NCBI GenBank assembly: GCA_900290245.1
Contig: OKRB01000057.1
Span: forward strand, 1-64,000
Source: Candidatus Sulfuritelmatomonas gaucii
GTDB lineage: Bacteria; Acidobacteriota; Terriglobia; Terriglobales; Acidobacteriaceae
Reading direction: 5' to 3'
DNA: 64,000 bases
Below, piece after piece: positions 52,684 through 61,805 of the stretch. A program made the translations under genes and the position numbers. Under the pieces are notes generated by a model. The model made no database searches, was not told the origin of the DNA, and was given only the letters and a program-made list of their open reading frames with translations. Position 1 is the first letter of the stretch; the number at the start of each line of letters is the position of its first letter.

Positions 52684-52926
52684 TCACGGCTTTGCCCTGT
52701 GCGCGCTGCCCATTTTTGGATTTCCCCCCGGCTGGCGCCGGTGTTGCATGTACATGCCTCGTGCGAAGAGAAGTAGAAACAACACAACAAGCGGAAGCAC
52801 TGCCGTCAGCCACAGATGATCGACCAGATAGTCCCAAGCCCGGCCGCCGGCGATGAAGCGCATTGCAACCAGTGACAGCGGAAAACCAACCCACCAAGCC
52901 AACCGGATTTTGGTCTGCTTCTTCAT
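52684..52926 (-). CDS. Small membrane protein inside the isc operon
   Basis: An 80-residue protein with two membrane helices (about 8-25 and 38-58, WLTAVLPLVVLFLLLFA) and a basic tail. The frame begins at 53019 within iscS; ATG 52926 is taken. Between that start and iscS the DNA contains GGGAACAAGG-like repeat units, so the upstream part is unlikely to be coding. No family recognised; such a gene is not part of the standard isc operon. Confidence 0.5.
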   Translation of the reverse strand: MKKQTKIRLAWWVGFPLSLVAMRFIAGGRAWDYLVDHLWLTAVLPLVVLFLLLFARGMYMQHRRQPGGNPKMGSAHRAKP

Positions 52927-52999
52927 CGCTTGTTCCAGGCTGACCGTTGAGCCAATGCTTTCTTGTTCCTTTGTTCGCTCGGTCCCTTGTTCCCGGCTT

Positions 53000-54253
53000 T
53001 TACTTCGCTTGCCACTCAACCTTGGTCAAATCCACGCCTTCTTTCGCCATCTCGTAGAGCGGCGAAAGCTCGCGCAGATGCTTTACCACTTCAATCACCT
53101 TGGCGGCGACATAATCCACTTCAGCCTCGGTGTTGAAGCGCCCCAGGCCGAAACGAATTGAACTATGCGCAATGTCGTCTCCCAATCCCAGCGCCTTTAA
53201 AACATATGACGGTTCAAGCGTGGCCGAGGTGCAGGCCGAGCCGCTGGAAACCGCAACGTCATTGATGCCCATCAGCAGCGATTCGCCTTCGACGTAGACA
53301 AAGCTCATGTTCAGGTTGCCGGGCAGCCGATGCTCCATCGAGCCGTTCACATGAACGTAGTCGAGTTCGGCCTCCAGCTTCGTGTTCAGCCGGTCACGCA
53401 AGCCGCGCAGACGAGCGGCCTCTGTCTCCATCTCCGCCATTGCGATCTCACAGGCTTTGCCCAGGCCTACGATGCCGGGCACATTCAGCGTTCCGCTCCT
53501 CATGCCGCGCTCGTGGCCGCCGCCGTCAATCTGCGCCGCGATCTGGACACGCGGATTGCGCCGCCGCACGTAGAGCGCGCCTACGCCTTTGGGTCCGTAA
53601 ATTTTGTGCGCGGAGATTGATGCCACGTCGACGCAATCATCGATGACGTTGAAAGGAATCTTGCCCACGGCCTGTACCGCGTCCGTATGGAAAATCACGC
53701 CCTTCTCATGGCAAAGCCTGCCGATTTCGCGGATGGGCTGCAGCACGCCGATCTCGTTGTTCGCGGCCATGATGGTGACGAGGATGGTCTTGTCGTCGAT
53801 GGCGCGCTTTAGATCTTCGAGATCGATGATTCCGTCGGAGTTGACCGGCAGCCAGGTGACGCGATAGCCATGCTTCTCCAGGCGTTTGCAGGTATCGAGC
53901 ACCGCTTTGTGCTCGGTGACCTGGGTGATGATGTGATTGCCGCGCTCGCGGTACATCTCCGCGATGCCCTTGATGGCCAGGTTGTCGCTCTCAGTGGCGC
54001 CCGAGGTGAAGATGATCTCCTTCGATGAGGCGCCAATCAGCTTCGCGACCTGCTCGCGCGCGGTTTCCACCGCCTGCTCCGCCTCCCATCCAAAGGAGTG
54101 ATTGCGGCTGGCTGCGTTGCCGAACTTGCCGATGAGATAGGGCATCATCGCCTCCAGCACCCTGGGGTCCAGCGGCGTGGTGGCGTGGTTATCCATGTAA
54201 ATGGGCAGGTGAACGCCCGCCGGCGCCGCCACTTGACTTGCGACCGTGCTCAT
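53000..54253 (-). CDS. iscS: Cysteine desulfurase IscS
   Basis: A 417-residue class V aminotransferase-fold enzyme. The N-terminal [14 protein letters not shown], the PLP Lys in [12 protein letters not shown] and the active-site loop [14 protein letters not shown] are present. It has a 17-residue N-terminal extension. It takes sulfur from cysteine for IscU and for tRNA thiolation. It is the first enzyme gene after iscR. Confidence 0.95.
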   Translation of the reverse strand: MSTVASQVAAPAGVHLPIYMDNHATTPLDPRVLEAMMPYLIGKFGNAASRNHSFGWEAEQAVETAREQVAKLIGASSKEIIFTSGATESDNLAIKGIAEMYRERGNHIITQVTEHKAVLDTCKRLEKHGYRVTWLPVNSDGIIDLEDLKRAIDDKTILVTIMAANNEIGVLQPIREIGRLCHEKGVIFHTDAVQAVGKIPFNVIDDCVDVASISAHKIYGPKGVGALYVRRRNPRVQIAAQIDGGGHERGMRSGTLNVPGIVGLGKACEIAMAEMETEAARLRGLRDRLNTKLEAELDYVHVNGSMEHRLPGNLNMSFVYVEGESLLMGINDVAVSSGSACTSATLEPSYVLKALGLGDDIAHSSIRFGLGRFNTEAEVDYVAAKVIEVVKHLRELSPLYEMAKEGVDLTKVEWQAK

Positions 54254-54314
54254 TTTGATCTCCCGAGAACTTTGGACCGTAAACCGTAGACAGTCATCGG
54301 CGGCAATGCCTCAT

Positions 54315-54770
54315 CTACAGCGTCAATGTGATCAGCTTCTGCGACTCGCTCTGCAGTAGCGCATGTTCCCGTTCCGCCAAATCGTGAATGCTGATGCTCT
54401 TGAGAACCCCGGCGATGGTCTCGTTGACACGGGCCAAAGGTTCTTTAATGGTGCAGTTGGAGGTCAGGTCGCAGGACTTTGCACCCTTGAAGCAAGATGT
54501 AATAAACAGCGGTCCGTCAATGGCGTGGATGACCTCAAAAGCCGAAATCTGGCTTGCATCGCGAGCCAGGGTGTAGCCGCCGTTCATTCCGGCATGCGAG
54601 CGCAGGAGCCCTACCTTGGTGAGCCGCTGCAGAATCTTGGCAAGTAATTGCGCAGGAATTCCATAGGCGTCGGCGACGTCTTTGGCGCTCAAAGCAGGGA
54701 TTTCCGGGTGCTCTGCGAGGTATTTCAGCGCCATCAGCCCGTAATCCGCTTTCTTTGTGAGCTTTAGCAT
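54315..54770 (-). CDS. iscR: Rrf2 family regulator IscR
   Basis: A 151-residue Rrf2 winged-helix regulator. The helix-turn-helix lies at about 28-60 (LSAKDVADAYGIPAQLLAKI) and Cys93, 100 and 106 can hold an Fe-S cluster. It is the first gene of the isc operon and should repress the operon when its cluster is present. Promoter and a candidate operator lie just upstream. Confidence 0.92.
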   Translation of the reverse strand: MLKLTKKADYGLMALKYLAEHPEIPALSAKDVADAYGIPAQLLAKILQRLTKVGLLRSHAGMNGGYTLARDASQISAFEVIHAIDGPLFITSCFKGAKSCDLTSNCTIKEPLARVNETIAGVLKSISIHDLAEREHALLQSESQKLITLTL

Positions 54771-54773
54771 GGA

Positions 54774-54829
54774 ATATCCGACTTGTTAGGTCCGTATTTA
54801 GTATACGTCCGACTTCACTTCTCTTTCAA
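54774..54829 (-). promoter_or_regulatory. isc operon promoter with candidate IscR site
   Basis: On the minus strand, TTGAAA (54824-54829), an 18-nt spacer and TATACT (54800-54805). Between the -10 box and the iscR start lies ATATCCGAC...GTCCGTAT (54774-54797, plus strand), an imperfect inverted repeat resembling type 1 Rrf2 sites. Confidence 0.6.
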
Positions 54830-55085
54830 GTCTGCAGCGCCGGGTCGCGCCGACGTTCCATCCGGTTACCAGACCGGAGGATTTCATCAAAAATCCGTTT
54901 GCATTCGGCCAAAAGACGGCTACAATCTTGCGGAAAGAGCACCTATAGCGATTCCAGAGCGATCCTATCCCGAAGCCGGCACCCCCGAATACCCCGGGCT
55001 CCCGGGTGACTGGCCTTCACTGGCGAAGTGGAAGGCGGCTGAGGCGTCATCGAGCGGCGTCTTTCCCTGAACCAAAGGGGAACTC

Positions 55086-55091
55086 TAGAAT
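55086..55091 (+). promoter_or_regulatory. -10 box for the zinc-ribbon-like small gene
   Basis: TAGAAT, 29 nt before the ATG at 55121. A second candidate, TACAAT, lies at 54921-54926. Confidence 0.35.
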
Positions 55092-55120
55092 GGCTGTAAA
55101 TTCAACAGGCCCTGAGAACG

Positions 55121-55285
55121 ATGGCAACCGCCTGCAGACACCCCAAGGTCCGGATCGTTTCCCGGCACGATGACAGCGAGTTTGTTGAGTGCCTGGAGTG
55201 TGGCGAGATCTTCGATTCCGAAGAGTTTCGCGATATGGAGATTGAAGACACGGCTGGAACGGAAGATCTCACGGACGATTCCTAG
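55121..55285 (+). CDS. 54-residue Cys/His zinc-ribbon-like protein
   Basis: A short frame, ATG 55121 to TAG 55283-55285. It reads MATACRHPKVRIVSRHDDSE and then FVECLECGEIFDSEEF, with an acidic tail. One Cys-x-His pair and one CxxC pair could bind zinc as a small ribbon. GAGAA lies before the start. It is convergent with pgsA. The composition is clearly protein-like and too ordered for chance. Function unknown; small ribbons of this sort often bind RNA, DNA or ribosomes. Confidence 0.72.
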   Translation: MATACRHPKVRIVSRHDDSEFVECLECGEIFDSEEFRDMEIEDTAGTEDLTDDS

Positions 55286-55301
55286 AATTGCCTCGCGGCT
55301 T

Positions 55302-55901
55302 TCACTGTTTTGCTGCGGCGCCGTTGGCTGCCGGCGAGCCGCCGCGGCGCGACACAATCCATGCATAATGAAGACCAGAGATCACGGTGAGCGCGATTGT
55401 GGCGTCGAGCGCCACGGTGCGAAATACCGTGACCCAATAGCCCTTGGTGAGCTGGTGCAGCAGGACTGCCGCGATGGCAACAATCTGTGCCAGGGTATTG
55501 CCTTTGCCAAAGATGCTGGGACGAAACTCGCGCCGGCCGACGGCCGCGTAGAGCAGCGCCGCAACCAGAAGGATGCCCAGATCTCTTCCGAAGACCAGCA
55601 CCGTGACGGTGACCGGCATCAATCCCTTGTACAAAAGCACCAGGAAGAGCGTGCTCAGCAGCAGCTTGTCAGCCACCGGATCAAGATAATGGCCAAGCAT
55701 GGAACGCTGCTTGAGGACGCGCGCCAAGGTGCCATCCAGCGCGTCAGTGAATCCCGCGGCCAGAAAGAGCGAAAAGCTCAAAAGGTAGTGATCCTCAAGA
55801 ATCGCAGCAACGAGGAAAGGCGCCAGGCAGATGCGCAGAAGCGTGAGCAGATTGGGGGCGCTGCGAAGCGGATTCAAGCGATGGTTCAGCTCCTGAGGCA
55901 T
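55302..55901 (-). CDS. pgsA: CDP-diacylglycerol--glycerol-3-phosphate phosphatidyltransferase
   Basis: A 199-residue CDP-alcohol phosphatidyltransferase with the complete signature DG-x2-AR-x8-G-x3-D-x3-D, seen in DALDGTLAR and GHYLDPVADK. Six membrane helices are visible. It makes phosphatidylglycerophosphate for phosphatidylglycerol and cardiolipin. ATG 55901 is preferred, since the upstream part of the frame (to 56066) overlaps gluQ and is not hydrophobic. The C-terminal RRGGSPAANGAAAK tail is unusual. Confidence 0.85.
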   Translation of the reverse strand: MPQELNHRLNPLRSAPNLLTLLRICLAPFLVAAILEDHYLLSFSLFLAAGFTDALDGTLARVLKQRSMLGHYLDPVADKLLLSTLFLVLLYKGLMPVTVTVLVFGRDLGILLVAALLYAAVGRREFRPSIFGKGNTLAQIVAIAAVLLHQLTKGYWVTVFRTVALDATIALTVISGLHYAWIVSRRGGSPAANGAAAKQ

Positions 55902-56037
55902 GGCAGGTCGTTCGTAGCAGGGCCGTGGCGCAACCCATGCGCCGGCAGGCATTTTCTCTCCCAAACTATGGTACAGTACGGGCCCCGCGCGTGGAATTCT
56001 GCCGTTTCCACGTCGCCACGTTGGCCGTTTCGCGAGG

Positions 56038-56973
56038 CTATGCTTCCACCGGGAGTTCCGCGGCAAGAATATTCATGGGCGTGAGTCCGCGCTGGCGCAG
56101 GGCGCGGAGGCTCAGGGCGTCATGGCGTTTGGCCAGGCGCCTGCCGTTATGGTCCACCACCAGGCGGCAGTGATACCAAGCAGGATCATTGAATCCCAAC
56201 ACGCGATTGAGCAGAATCTGACGCGCGGTGGATTTGAGCAGATCGGCGCCGCGCACAACTTCAGTGATCTGCATCGCCGCATCGTCGGCCACGCAGGCGA
56301 GCTGATAGCTGGGGACGCCGTCTCTGCGCCAAACCACAAAGTCGCCAAAATCGACTCCGGCCACAAAGCGCTGCGGCCCCAGGTTTGCGTCGACGAACTC
56401 GATCACTTCTCCGTCGGGAACGCGGAAGCGCCAGTTGGTATTCCCCGGCGTATCCATTGCGTCGGCGGTGGGGCCGGGAAGCTGTGGCGAGCCGCCCATG
56501 AACCGCCGGCAGGTCCCAGGGTAGAGCGGCTCATCGTCCAGCTTGTCGAACTTTCCGTCGCCGAATCCCCTCTGCACGCGCTCATGCGGCGCGGCAACGG
56601 CAGTCGCCAGGTCTTTGCGCGAGCAACGGCAGGGAAACAGTCGGCCGCTGTGCACCAGCTTGCGCCATGCAGCCAGGTAGATGGCTCGGCGCTTGCTCTG
56701 CACGTAAGGAGCGAATGGGCCGCCTTTGTCGGGGCCCTCCTGCCAGCGGATGCCCAGCCATCGCAGGTCCTCCAACGCGGCGTCGGCGTAGTTGGCGCGG
56801 CTGCGGTCGGCGTCCAGATCCTCCATGCGCATGGCCAGCGTGCCGCCCGCCTCACGCGCGCGCTGGAAGGCTGTCCAGAACGTCCTGGCGTGACCCACAT
56901 GCAGGTAGCCCGTGGGTGACGGCGCCAGCCGGCCGCGATAGCCCGATGGCGGCGATGGAGAGGTGCTGGCCAT
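56038..56973 (-). CDS. gluQ: Glutamyl-Q tRNA(Asp) synthetase
   Basis: A 311-residue shortened glutamyl-tRNA synthetase. The HIGH-type motif is SPTGYLHVGHART, the KMSKS-type is GRRLAKRHDA, and the CRCSRKDL zinc region is present. The anticodon-binding domain of GluRS is missing, as expected for GluQRS, which glutamylates queuosine in tRNA(Asp). TACACT lies 10 nt before the ATG. It is downstream of gcvPB and may also be read from it. Confidence 0.9.
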   Translation of the reverse strand: MASTSPSPPSGYRGRLAPSPTGYLHVGHARTFWTAFQRAREAGGTLAMRMEDLDADRSRANYADAALEDLRWLGIRWQEGPDKGGPFAPYVQSKRRAIYLAAWRKLVHSGRLFPCRCSRKDLATAVAAPHERVQRGFGDGKFDKLDDEPLYPGTCRRFMGGSPQLPGPTADAMDTPGNTNWRFRVPDGEVIEFVDANLGPQRFVAGVDFGDFVVWRRDGVPSYQLACVADDAAMQITEVVRGADLLKSTARQILLNRVLGFNDPAWYHCRLVVDHNGRRLAKRHDALSLRALRQRGLTPMNILAAELPVEA

Positions 56974-56983
56974 TCTGATGATG

Positions 56984-56989
56984 AGTGTA
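56984..56989 (-). promoter_or_regulatory. -10 box, very short leader
   Basis: TACACT on the minus strand, 10 nt before the gluQ ATG at 56973. Confidence 0.45.
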
Positions 56990-57042
56990 GGCGAGCCCGC
57001 GCGGGCGCGATATGGCAGGTTTGGTGCGGGAGAGGCCAGTGG

Positions 57043-58728
57043 TCACTGTTTCTCGGGCTTCCACCGCAGGATGGGTTTGCGCGCCGCCTGCACTTCATCG
57101 AGACGCGAAACGCGCGTTGAATGCGGCGCGGTTTTCACTAGCTCGGGGTTCTCTTCGGCCTCGCGCGCGATGGAGCGCATGGCTTCGACAAAGAGGTCGA
57201 GTTCCTCGCGCGACTCGCTCTCAGTGGGCTCGATCATCAGCGCGCCGTGCACGATGAGCGGGAAGCTAACCGTGTAGGGATGGAAGCCGTAGTCGATGAG
57301 TCGCTTGGCGATGTCGCCGGTTTTCACTCCGTGCGCGGCCTGGCGCCTGTCACTGAAGACGACTTCGTGCATTGAGGGCGTTTTGTACGGCAGCTCGTAC
57401 AGGTCTTCGAGCTTTTTGCGGATGTAGTTGGCGTTGAGCACAGCATCTTCCGTGGTCTGGCGCAGGCCATCGGGTCCGTTCGCCAGAATGTAGGCCAGGG
57501 CGCGAATGAACATGCCGGTATTGCCATAGAACGCGCGCACGCGGCCGACAGAATGCGGTCGGTTGTACTCCCAGCGCAGTCTTCCGCCCAGCGGGTGCAG
57601 CGGCATCGGCTCCGAATCGCCGACTCGCTCCCCATCCGGCTTGAGCACGGGCGCGCGGAAGAGCGGCGGGCAGCCGTCGGCCGTTGGCTCGGCATTGGTG
57701 TCCTCCCAATCCCCCGCATCCGTGCAGTGCTTCGCACCGTACTCGTCTCGGACAAGCACCGGTATGGGAAGAAATGGCTCAAGAAATTTCTTGCACGCCA
57801 CCGGACCCGATCCGGGCCCGCCGCCGCCATGCGGAGTCGAAAATGTCTTGTGCAGATTCAGGTGCATCACGTCCACGCCGAAATCGCCCGGCCGCACCTT
57901 GCCCACCAGCGCGTTCATATTGGCGCCGTCCATGTAGAGCAGCGCGCCCTTGGCGTGCAGGATGTCGGCGATCTTGTGAATCTCGTCTTCGAAGACGCCC
58001 AGGGTCGACGGATTGGTAAGCATCAGAGCGGCCGTGTTTTCGTCAACCTGCCGGGCGAGGCCTTCAAGATCGATGCCGCCGTCCGCATTCGACTTGATGT
58101 TTTCCACCGTGTAGCCAACGATGGCCGCGGTTGCCGGATTGGTGCCGTGCGCCGAGTCGGGCACGAGAATCTTTGTGCGCGGATTGCCCTGCGACTCGTG
58201 CCACGCGCGGGTGAGCAGGATGCCTGTGAATTCGCCGTGCGCTCCGGCCGCGGGCTGCAGCGTGATCGCATCCATCCCGGTGATTTCCAACAAGCATCTC
58301 TGCAGCAGATCGTAGATTTCGAGAATTCCCTGCGCCAGCGACTCAGGTCGGTAGGGATGCGCTTCGGCCAGCCCTTCAATGCGGGCCACAAACTCATTCA
58401 CGCGCGGGTTGTACTTCATGGTGCACGAGCCTAGCGGATACATGCCGAGATCGATGGCGTAGTTCCATGTGGAGAGCCGCGTAAAGTGACGAATGATTTC
58501 GATCTCGCTCAACTCCGGCAGCTGTGCGGGCGTCTGCCGATACGCTTTTCCAAGACAAGAAGAAAAATCAACGGCCGGCACATCGAGCGGCGGCAGTTTA
58601 TATGCGCGCTTGCCCGGCGCCGATTTCTCAAACATCAGCGCTTCATTCTGCGTCGGGTGCGTGCGCACCTTTCCCAATGTGTGCGGACCCCCTGGCTTGG
58701 CTTCGGCTTTGTTTGTATCTAAATTCAT
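57043..58728 (-). CDS. gcvPB: Glycine dehydrogenase (decarboxylating) subunit 2
   Basis: A 561-residue P-protein C-terminal half. PLP binds the Lys of HLNLHKTFSTPHGGGGPG. It forms the P-protein with GcvPA. ATG 58728 is 8 nt after the gcvPA stop, giving a tight operon. There is an extended insertion around residues 330-370 (DAGDWEDTNAEPTADG). It decarboxylates glycine and moves the aminomethyl group to GcvH. Confidence 0.93.
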   Translation of the reverse strand: MNLDTNKAEAKPGGPHTLGKVRTHPTQNEALMFEKSAPGKRAYKLPPLDVPAVDFSSCLGKAYRQTPAQLPELSEIEIIRHFTRLSTWNYAIDLGMYPLGSCTMKYNPRVNEFVARIEGLAEAHPYRPESLAQGILEIYDLLQRCLLEITGMDAITLQPAAGAHGEFTGILLTRAWHESQGNPRTKILVPDSAHGTNPATAAIVGYTVENIKSNADGGIDLEGLARQVDENTAALMLTNPSTLGVFEDEIHKIADILHAKGALLYMDGANMNALVGKVRPGDFGVDVMHLNLHKTFSTPHGGGGPGSGPVACKKFLEPFLPIPVLVRDEYGAKHCTDAGDWEDTNAEPTADGCPPLFRAPVLKPDGERVGDSEPMPLHPLGGRLRWEYNRPHSVGRVRAFYGNTGMFIRALAYILANGPDGLRQTTEDAVLNANYIRKKLEDLYELPYKTPSMHEVVFSDRRQAAHGVKTGDIAKRLIDYGFHPYTVSFPLIVHGALMIEPTESESREELDLFVEAMRSIAREAEENPELVKTAPHSTRVSRLDEVQAARKPILRWKPEKQ

Positions 58729-58736
58729 GGTCACTC

Positions 58737-60086
58737 TCACGCCTCCACCGGCGCCGCAGCCAGCACCTTGGCCGCAGCGTCTATCGTTTCGCGCGGCATC
58801 ACTTCGGTCGCGCACCAGAGCGTGCAGTTGCGCAACTCGGGATACCAGCGGCTGAGCTCGATGCCACCGACGATTTTGTTGTCGAGCAGGCGCCGGCTCC
58901 ATGCCGCCGGCGCTTCGTCGGTCTGCAACACAAACTCGTGGAAGCGCGGCGCACCTTTGAAGCGCAGTTTTGTGCCGGACAGAGCCGAGAGCGTTTTGGC
59001 GGCGTAATCGGCCTTGGCCAGGTTGTGCTCGGCCAGCTCGCGCATTCCTTCCTTGCCGTACACGGCGAGAAAGATCGTGGCCATCAGCGCGACCAGCGCC
59101 TGGTTGGTGCAGATATTTGAAGTGGCCTTCTCGCGGCGGATGTGCTGTTCGCGCGTGGCGAGAGTGAGAACGAAGCCGCGATTCCCTGCCCCGTCGACCG
59201 TCTGCCCAGCGAGCCGGCCCGGCATCTGCCGCACAAATTGCTCCCTGGCCGCGATCACGCCGCAGAAGGGGCCGCCGTAGCTGAGCGCCACACCAAACGA
59301 CTGCGCTTCCATGCTGACGATGTCGGCCTCAACGGGCGGGCGCACGATGCCGAGAGAAACTGCCTCCGCGATAGACACGATGAGCAGCGCCCCTTTGGCG
59401 TGTGCGATCTCGGCGATGGCGGGAATGTCTTCAATGACGCCGAAGAAGTTGGGGCTCTGGACAAGAATGGCCGCGGTTTCTGAGGAAACCGCAGCGGCGA
59501 GCGCTTCGAGATCAACGCGACCGGTTTCGTTGTGATAGCCAACCAGCGCTGTCGGCATCTCACGATAGCGGAGATAGGTGTGAAGCACTTCGCGATACTC
59601 GGGATGAACGGTCGCGGCAACAACAGCCTTTTGGCGGCCTGTGACGCGCATGGCCATCAGCACCGCCTCGGCCGCGCCGGTAGAGCCGTCGTACATGCTG
59701 GCGTTGGCCACATCCATGCCGGTGAGCTCCGCAATCATGGTCTGGAACTCGAAGATGGCCTGCAATGTTCCCTGCGTGATCTCGGCCTGGTACGGCGTAT
59801 AGCTGGTAAGAAACTCGCCACGCTGCACTAACGAGTCGATGATCACGGGACGGTAGTGGCGATAGGCGCCTGCGCCCAAAAAGCTCGCATAATCGGTGGC
59901 ATTCTTCTGGCCGGCCGCGCGGAAGTACGCGATGATTTCGCTCTCCGCCTGCTGGCGCGGAACGTTGAGGTCGCGACCCAGGCGGTACTCGGCGGGAATA
60001 ATGGCAAACAGATCGTCAATCGACCGCGCGCCGATTTCCGCAAGCATCTGGCGGCGTTCGTCGTCGGATTTGGGTAGGTAGCGCAT
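58737..60086 (-). CDS. gcvPA: Glycine dehydrogenase (decarboxylating) subunit 1
   Basis: A 449-residue P-protein N-terminal half starting [15 protein letters not shown], with [26 protein letters not shown] and [18 protein letters not shown]. Together with GcvPB it makes the split form of glycine decarboxylase. It follows gcvH after a 140-base gap containing dispersed repeats. Confidence 0.94.
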   Translation of the reverse strand: MRYLPKSDDERRQMLAEIGARSIDDLFAIIPAEYRLGRDLNVPRQQAESEIIAYFRAAGQKNATDYASFLGAGAYRHYRPVIIDSLVQRGEFLTSYTPYQAEITQGTLQAIFEFQTMIAELTGMDVANASMYDGSTGAAEAVLMAMRVTGRQKAVVAATVHPEYREVLHTYLRYREMPTALVGYHNETGRVDLEALAAAVSSETAAILVQSPNFFGVIEDIPAIAEIAHAKGALLIVSIAEAVSLGIVRPPVEADIVSMEAQSFGVALSYGGPFCGVIAAREQFVRQMPGRLAGQTVDGAGNRGFVLTLATREQHIRREKATSNICTNQALVALMATIFLAVYGKEGMRELAEHNLAKADYAAKTLSALSGTKLRFKGAPRFHEFVLQTDEAPAAWSRRLLDNKIVGGIELSRWYPELRNCTLWCATEVMPRETIDAAAKVLAAAPVEA

Positions 60087-60091
60087 AAAAA

Positions 60092-60230
60092 CAGCCTTTA
60101 GCTATTAGCTCTTAGCTTTCAGCTTCTGGTTGTTAGCCCGAAGCTTTTGTACGGGCAATAGCAGCCCGCAAGAACGCGTTTAAATTGAACCAACACCGCC
60201 CGAGAATCCACGAATAAGCTGAAAGCTAGC
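60092..60230. repeat. Dispersed CAGCTTTCAGC-type repeats between gcvH and gcvPA
   Basis: 60092-60126 carries TTTAGCTATTAGCTCTTAGC and on; 60216-60230 reads AAGCTGAAAGCTAGC in the opposite sense and contains the gcvH stop codon. Confidence 0.6.
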
Positions 60231-60615
60231 TTCCAGTTTCTTCTGCAATGAATGCCTCATACGCCGTGGCATCAAGCAAGTTGTTCAGCTCGGCCGGGTT
60301 GGACAGCTCAACCTTGATGATCCAGGTGCCGTGCGCGTCCTGGTTGATCTGGTCCGGCGCGGTCTTCAGTTCCTCGTTCACCGCCGTCACCTTGCCGGAG
60401 ACGGGCGAAAAGAGATCGCTGACAGCCTTGACGCTCTCGACCGAGCCAAAGGTTGCGTTTGCGGTTACGGCATCGCCCACCTTGGGCGCATCAACGTAGA
60501 CGATGTCGCCCAGCGAGCTCTGTGCGTAGTCGGTGATACCGATCGAGCCAATAGCGCCGTCGACTGAAATCCATTCGTGTTCGCGAGTATAGCGATAGTC
60601 TTTCGGGTAAGGCAT
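60226..60615 (-). CDS. gcvH: Glycine cleavage system H protein
   Basis: A 129-residue lipoyl carrier. Lys63 in GSVESVKAVSDLFSP is the lipoylation site; the N-terminus YPKDYRYTREHEW is standard. It shuttles the aminomethyl group between P and T proteins. The stop codon lies within a dispersed repeat, so the last residues may be recent. gcvT is not next to it. Confidence 0.95.
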   Translation of the reverse strand: MPYPKDYRYTREHEWISVDGAIGSIGITDYAQSSLGDIVYVDAPKVGDAVTANATFGSVESVKAVSDLFSPVSGKVTAVNEELKTAPDQINQDAHGTWIIKVELSNPAELNNLLDATAYEAFIAEETGS

Positions 60616-60700
60616 GGCGGTTCTGCTCCTTAAAAAGATGAGCGAAATACCAGAATACCAGTCTACGGCGTGAGGGGTCGGACAAATGAGGAAATCAGGG

Positions 60701-60855
60701 AGTAGGGAGTAGCCAGTAGGGAATAGAAATAGTGACTAGGAACCGAGAGCGGGCACTGCCCCAAATTCACACCGATAAAGCCAAAGGCCGGGAGCTGAGA
60801 GACGCGAGACGAAAGCTGGATGCTTCCTTCTATTCCCTACTGGCTACTCCCTACT
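60701..60855. repeat. 28-bp perfect inverted repeat
   Basis: 60701-60728 and 60828-60855 are exact inverted copies of a 28-base sequence containing GGGAGTAGCCAGTAGGGAA, separated by 99 bases with no gene. A one-mismatch copy lies at 5081-5107. It sits between gcvH and truB. Confidence 0.8.
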
Positions 60856-60884
60856 CGCTGTTGGCTATTCCCTGCTCCCTGCCT

Positions 60885-61799
60885 TTACCCCATCACGATG
60901 ACCGGCTGAAACAGCGTGCCTGCGATCCTCTTCGCAATTCCAACAAGCTCGCGCGGTCCGGCAAAAACCTTCACCAGGGGAGCACCGGAGAATTCAGGCA
61001 GGTTGGCCTGTGCGCCGTTGCGCAGGCGGCCGAGGGCGATGGGATCGGCGGTTACTGCAGGCATTTCAGGCAACAAGCCACGCGGATGCACGCAAATTTT
61101 CTCGAGCGCGCCGAGATTCACCGCAGAACTGCCGGCTGGATCTCCCGCCAATGCCTCCAGTTCTTCCAGCGTGTGTGCGTCAGCCAGTGTAAACGGCCCG
61201 GCGCGCGTGCGCCGCAACCTGCTCAAATGCGCGCCGCAGCCCATCTCCCGCCCCAGTTCGTGCGCCACGGAACGTACATAGCCGCCGGCGCTGATCTTCA
61301 TGCTGAAACTGATCTCGGCGCCCACGATCGTCTCGATCGCGAAAGCGTCGATGCAGACCCGTGCCAGTTTCAGTTGCACAGATTTCCCCTCACGCGCCAG
61401 CTGATAGGCCGGCCGGCCCTCGATTTTTTTCGCCGAAAAGGGCGGCGGCATCTGCTGCATCTCGCCCCGGAATCGTGCGGCTGCGGCACGAATCGTTTCG
61501 TGGGTGACCGTTTGTGCGAATTCAGGCCACCGGTCCGGTCCCGCGGGCTCGCCTTCGGCATCATACGTGTCGGTCGCGAAGCCGAAGCGGATTGATCCCT
61601 CGTAGGCTTTCTCCGCGGCGGAGAAGAATTGCGCCAGGCGCGTGAACTTGCCCATCATCAAGGGCAGCACGCCAGTAGCCATTGGGTCCAGCGTGCCCAT
61701 GTGGCCGATGGATCGCTCTCCGGTGATCCGGCGCAAGCGGTTTACCACGTCGTGGCTGGTCATCCCGCTTGGCTTATCGATCACAAGAAGCCCGTTCAC
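60885..61799 (-). CDS. truB: tRNA pseudouridine(55) synthase
   Basis: A 304-residue TruB that makes pseudouridine 55 in the T-loop of tRNAs. The catalytic Asp is in GHMGTLDPMATGVL, and DKPSGMTSHDVV and AGGYVRSVAHELG are typical. The start is GTG 61799; TAAAGT lies exactly 6 nt upstream, again suggesting leaderless mRNA. Monocistronic and divergent from the CHAD gene. Confidence 0.93.
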   Translation of the reverse strand: MNGLLVIDKPSGMTSHDVVNRLRRITGERSIGHMGTLDPMATGVLPLMMGKFTRLAQFFSAAEKAYEGSIRFGFATDTYDAEGEPAGPDRWPEFAQTVTHETIRAAAARFRGEMQQMPPPFSAKKIEGRPAYQLAREGKSVQLKLARVCIDAFAIETIVGAEISFSMKISAGGYVRSVAHELGREMGCGAHLSRLRRTRAGPFTLADAHTLEELEALAGDPAGSSAVNLGALEKICVHPRGLLPEMPAVTADPIALGRLRNGAQANLPEFSGAPLVKVFAGPRELVGIAKRIAGTLFQPVIVMG

Positions 61800-61805
61800 A
61801 TCATC

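Noticed and set aside
52926-53019. N-terminal extension of the small membrane protein in the isc operon
   Set aside because: The stretch reads REQGTERTKEQ, typical of a GGGAACAAGG-type DNA repeat and not of a protein.
54783-55070. 95-residue plus-strand frame
   Set aside because: Its first codons lie in the isc promoter and its TTG start has no support; kept only as a low-interest finding.
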